A DNA stretch of 33,788 bases from NCBI GenBank assembly GCA_013043915.1, contig JABEVH010000071.1, positions 1 to 33,788 of the forward strand, read 5' to 3'. Source of the DNA: Pseudomonadales bacterium. GTDB lineage: Bacteria; Pseudomonadota; Gammaproteobacteria; Pseudomonadales; Moraxellaceae. The position numbers and the translations under genes were made by a program. This document shows, in pieces, positions 26,770 to 33,788 of the stretch (the stretch's first letter is position 1; each line of letters opens with the position of its first letter). The notes beneath the pieces were generated by a model that searched no databases, had not been told where the DNA came from, and saw only the letters and a list, made by a program, of their open reading frames with translations.

Positions 26770-27237
26770 TTAGTGGCCGCAAAAGGCCTGTATTTGTTTT
26801 TTCATATCAGCCATTTGTTTTTGTTTTTCTTCTTCCGAGAGATAGTGAGAGTCACCTGTTTTGGGGTCGGATTCACGCACTTGCCCGTGTTCATTCATCA
26901 CCTGCAAGTTGGCTTGAAGCAGATCACAGCGAGCCTTATTGTCCTTGGCCGCTTGATCTGACTTGGCCTGCAGGGCTTGCTTATCTGCACTGGCTTTTTC
27001 GTCAGCCTGAGCATTCTTATCTTGCGCGTCTCGCTCGGCATTCAGTTGTTTAATTTCAGCGCCGGCATCAGAGGAAGGGGCATCTTGCACCCGGACCGTC
27101 TGTACTCCAGAGGTATGGTTGGGGGGGGTGTCTGCGTAGTGAGCAACACCTTGATCATCCACCCATGTATAAATACCACCGGCACCTGCTGTCAGGGCCA
27201 GAGTCATGAACATTGTTAGTACGATGCTGGTGCGCAT
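26770..27237 (-). CDS. DUF4124 domain-containing exported protein
   Basis: GGIYTWVDDQGVAHYADTPPNHTSGVQTVRV after a signal peptide; charged coiled-coil C-terminus. Confidence 0.8.
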   Translation of the reverse strand: MRTSIVLTMFMTLALTAGAGGIYTWVDDQGVAHYADTPPNHTSGVQTVRVQDAPSSDAGAEIKQLNAERDAQDKNAQADEKASADKQALQAKSDQAAKDNKARCDLLQANLQVMNEHGQVRESDPKTGDSHYLSEEEKQKQMADMKKQIQAFCGH

Positions 27238-27409
27238 GCATCCACCTCAATATGTTTTTTTCAAGATTAGCATAACATGGGATGGTTCGCTGTGGTTGCC
27301 TCTATAGAATGCATAGGGATAGTTTTAGTAAAATGCCGACCGTCCGGTCACACAGGGGACTCACAAAAATGCATTAAGAGCCTATACTAGGCCACCTGTG
27401 CTACAAGAG

Positions 27410-27426
27410 GCCAGTGGTCCACTGGC
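27410..27426. promoter_or_regulatory. Perfect palindrome in the fadB upstream region
   Basis: GCCAGTGG-t-CCACTGGC, about 70 nt upstream of the fadB start. Confidence 0.45.
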
Positions 27427-27493
27427 GGGGACACAGCTTACGGTCAGGCCACCAAGCCTGTCTTATTCCTTCCTGAAAGCAGGAGAATCTTGA

Positions 27494-30831
<3,338 letters not shown>

Positions 30832-30889
30832 CCCACTTGTAATAGCCGGACAAAGGCGTAAGGCGCCCTGCCCGGAGCAAGAAGATAAG

Positions 30890-30915
30890 CCGCGGCCATA
30901 AGCTGCGGTTTTTTT
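30890..30915 (+). terminator. Rho-independent terminator of fadBA
   Basis: CCGCGGC-cataa-GCTGCGG followed by T7. Confidence 0.85.
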
Positions 30916-30997
30916 ATCTTTTTAGCTTGTAGTGAATCTTGGGCTAAATCTTAAGTATTCTAGGGGGGTAATGTTTTTCCAACCTTGGGATTTCATG

Positions 30998-32851
30998 ATG
31001 ACAGTCCTTGCTCACAGAACGGAACACGTAAAGTTACCTCAGGGACTTGATCAGGTTAGAACCCTGGCAGAACTTTTTGCCTGGCGTGTGTCCCAGACGC
31101 CCCATGCGCCTGCGTATTTATATTTTGATGCATTGACGCATGGCTGGTTGCCGTTGTCCTGGCTAGAAATGGCAGGTCGAATTGATAAGATTCGATGCGC
31201 TTTTGAAGCACTGCAATTACCTCGTGCTGCACGCGTAGCCATTTTAATGCCTAATGGATTAGATGCGGTAAGTTTAGATCAAGCTGCTCTTTCATTAGCG
31301 CTAACTCCCGTACCCATGCACGCTCTCGACAATCCATCAAGCATTGCTTATATCCTTGGGGATAGCGAGTCTTCTGTGCTCGTGGTCGCTACCCAAGCGC
31401 AGTGGCGAGCGATCGTTGATGCCGGTGTGAAATTACCCGCGTTACGTCATATCATCATTGCGGAAGGTGTGTCCGAGGTTGAGTTGCCGCAGGGTGATCA
31501 GGCTGTCGTGGGGTGGACTTCATGGCTGGATACTATGCAGAATGCTGCGCCTGCTCAGGTGCATACTGCCATGCCTCGGCCAGATGATCTGGCTGCTCTG
31601 GTCTATACCTCAGGAACGACGGGCAAACCTAAGGGGGTCATGCTCAGTCATGATAATGTGCTGGAAAATGTCAAGGCCATCTACGCGCGGGTGACACCGG
31701 TTCCCGAAGATATATTTCTTTCCTTTCTACCGCTGTCACATACCTTTGAGCGTACAGCTGGTTATTACTTGCCTGTAGCGGCCGGTAGCTGTGTTGCTCA
31801 TACGCGTTCGGTAGCGTTGATAGCTGAAGACCTTAAATCAGTACAGCCAACCATCCTGATTTCGGTGCCCCGTATTTATGAGCGTATCTACGCTGTACTG
31901 CAGGCTGCTTTGAACACGTCTACCTGGAAACGTTGGCTATTTAATCAGGCCGTAGCTGTGGGCTGGCGTAAATTCTTACGTCAGCAACATTTGCCGCAGG
32001 AGGATTCGGTTCCTGTTTGGTTGGATACATGTACCTGGCCTATGTTAAACAGGGTGATAGCCAAACGGCTACAGGCCCAATTAGGGGGACGCCTGCGTGC
32101 GGCAGTTAGCGGTGGAGCGGCTTTGTCTCATCCCATTGCTCGCTGTTTTATTGGGTTGGGTATTCCTGTTCTGCAGGGCTATGGGATGACTGAGGCATCT
32201 CCTGTCGTGGCGGCGAATGCCTTAGAGGATAATGACCCTGCCAGCATTGGCCGTCCCTTGCCTGGGGTAGAGGTTAGGATAGGAGAAAATCAGGAATTAC
32301 AGGTCAGGGGGCGGAATGTTATGCGGGGATACTGGAAGCGTGATACGGATACTCAGGCAGCTTTTACCGCCGATGACTGGTTGCGTACCGGGGATCAGGC
32401 TGTCATGGATGCAGGTCGTATCCGGATCCTTGGACGTATCAAGGAAATCATTGTTACCTCAACAGGGGAGAAGATTGCTCCTGCGGATTTGGAGCAGGCT
32501 ATTACAGCAGATCCAACGTTTGAACAAGCCTATGCCTTTGGGGACAACCAACCCTTCATCGGCTGTATTGTAGTGCTTAACCGTGGCGTTTGGCAGCAGC
32601 TAGCCAATTCGCTGCATCTTGACCCTGATGCTGAATCAAGCCTGCAAGCCCTGGCAGCTCGAACGGCGATGTTAGGTCGTATTAAAACGTTAACTCAATC
32701 TTTCCCCTATTATGCTCAGCCACGTGTGGTGGTATTGACATTGGAGCCGTGGACCACGGAGAATGCGCTGTTAACGCCTACACTTAAACTGAAGCGAAAA
32801 AATATGGAAGTATATTTTGCCGCAGTCATCGGGCATGCCTATCAGAAATAG
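30998..32851 (+). CDS. Long-chain acyl-CoA synthetase / AMP-binding protein (start uncertain among 30932-30998)
   Basis: LVYTSGTTGKPKGVMLSHDNVLENV; PLSHTFERTAGYY; QGYGMTEASPVVAAN; DWLRTGDQAVMDAGRIRILGRIKEIIVTSTGEKIAP. Confidence 0.93.
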   Translation: MTVLAHRTEHVKLPQGLDQVRTLAELFAWRVSQTPHAPAYLYFDALTHGWLPLSWLEMAGRIDKIRCAFEALQLPRAARVAILMPNGLDAVSLDQAALSLALTPVPMHALDNPSSIAYILGDSESSVLVVATQAQWRAIVDAGVKLPALRHIIIAEGVSEVELPQGDQAVVGWTSWLDTMQNAAPAQVHTAMPRPDDLAALVYTSGTTGKPKGVMLSHDNVLENVKAIYARVTPVPEDIFLSFLPLSHTFERTAGYYLPVAAGSCVAHTRSVALIAEDLKSVQPTILISVPRIYERIYAVLQAALNTSTWKRWLFNQAVAVGWRKFLRQQHLPQEDSVPVWLDTCTWPMLNRVIAKRLQAQLGGRLRAAVSGGAALSHPIARCFIGLGIPVLQGYGMTEASPVVAANALEDNDPASIGRPLPGVEVRIGENQELQVRGRNVMRGYWKRDTDTQAAFTADDWLRTGDQAVMDAGRIRILGRIKEIIVTSTGEKIAPADLEQAITADPTFEQAYAFGDNQPFIGCIVVLNRGVWQQLANSLHLDPDAESSLQALAARTAMLGRIKTLTQSFPYYAQPRVVVLTLEPWTTENALLTPTLKLKRKNMEVYFAAVIGHAYQK

Positions 32852-32882
32852 TTAGTTGTTGCCCGAGCTAAAAGTCAGAGAT

Positions 32883-33788
32883 TTAGATAATGGTTTTATC
32901 ACGTAGTTTTTTAGTGGCTGTATCCAGGCTTTGCAGAATGCGGTCCTTATCGTAATTCTTGATTTTATTGACGTCGATATGCATGGCAAATCCATCAAGC
33001 TCAATTTCCACAAAACTAGCATTGGCACCGAGGTCGCGACGAAAATCCACTACGGACCATACCTGCACAGGTTTTTGTATGCCTTTAACCGTCACCATGC
33101 CTTTCTCGCGACAGAGGATGGTCTCTCGCACTAATAGATAGGTGTCATGGCTGATAAGAATCTCGTCAGGTTGGGCGGCGGCCTGAAGGCGAGCTGCCAG
33201 ATTGGCGTCGCGGCCGATGATGGTGTAGTCCATGCGTGATTCACTGCCAAAATTACCAACATGGCAGTATCCTGTCGTTATACCCATGCGCACATGCAGA
33301 GGTTTTTGTATGCCCTGAGTCTGCCATTTATGACGCAGTATCTTCATCATGTTGCGCATTTCAATGGCCATGGAGACACAGGCCTGTGCATCTTCCTTGG
33401 CGCCTAAGGTTTTGGGGTCGCCAAAAAAAATCAGGATGGCATCGCCGATAAATTTATCAATCGTTCCCCCGTACTGTAGGGCAATGCGTGACATCTGGTC
33501 GAAGTAAAAATTCAGCATATCGGTAAGCGCATCAGGGGACATTTCATCGGTGGTTTCTGTGAAATCCTTGATGTCAGAGAAAAAGATAGTGAGCTTTTTG
33601 CGGTGGGTCTGCAGTTTGACATCCCTGCGTCCGGAAAAAATGGATTCCCACACTTGTGGCGGTAAGTATTTCACCAGTTTTCGTGACAGGGTGATGGCTT
33701 GGTCCTGTTGCTCCAACAGTAGGTTTTTGGTAGCTAAAAATTGTTCATGATGATGACGCGTATAATAGGCAGAGAGGCTGATATAACA
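32883..33788 (-). CDS. Class III adenylate/guanylate cyclase, C-terminal catalytic part; open to the window end (partial)
   Basis: KKLTIFFSDIKDFTETTDEMSPDALTDMLNFYFDQMSRIALQYGGTIDKFIGDAILIFFGDP; VRMGITTGYCHVGNFGSESRMDYTIIGRDANLAARLQ. The frame continues upstream of 33716 as CYISLSAYYTRHHHEQFLATKNLLLEQQ. Confidence 0.9.
   Translation of the reverse strand, partial: CYISLSAYYTRHHHEQFLATKNLLLEQQDQAITLSRKLVKYLPPQVWESIFSGRRDVKLQTHRKKLTIFFSDIKDFTETTDEMSPDALTDMLNFYFDQMSRIALQYGGTIDKFIGDAILIFFGDPKTLGAKEDAQACVSMAIEMRNMMKILRHKWQTQGIQKPLHVRMGITTGYCHVGNFGSESRMDYTIIGRDANLAARLQAAAQPDEILISHDTYLLVRETILCREKGMVTVKGIQKPVQVWSVVDFRRDLGANASFVEIELDGFAMHIDVNKIKNYDKDRILQSLDTATKKLRDKTII

Overview
Gammaproteobacterial-looking chromosomal window; the mutS-fdxA adjacency and the fadBA arrangement resemble Pseudomonas relatives (inference from gene content only). 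The left ~4.4 kb is a decayed defence/mobile region: the C-terminal end of a type I restriction HsdR subunit, an N-terminally truncated IS6-family transposase with a probable right end, a BrnT/BrnA toxin-antitoxin pair, a gene-poor stretch, and a stand-alone DUF1156 (COG1743-like) DNA methyltransferase. The rest is mostly metabolic: a fatty-acid-hydroxylase-like protein coupled to a DUF2804 protein; a PstS-like small protein; a TonB-dependent receptor/ExbB/ExbD/TonB/alkaline-phosphatase-superfamily cluster; an M14 peptidase-like protein; a MarR regulator followed by a FAD dehydrogenase/ThDP enzyme operon; MoaB; a GAF/HD-GYP protein; a mono-haem cytochrome with a predicted outer-membrane barrel; a nitroreductase/thioesterase pair; FdxA and MutS; fadB-fadA; an acyl-CoA synthetase; and a class III cyclase cut by the window end. 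The most promising candidates are the MarR-FAD-ThDP module (with a dyad in the intergenic region), the dedicated Ton/phosphatase cluster, and the hydroxylase-DUF2804 pair. I saw no clear proof of a wholly new system. Family calls come from recognised motifs, not searches.
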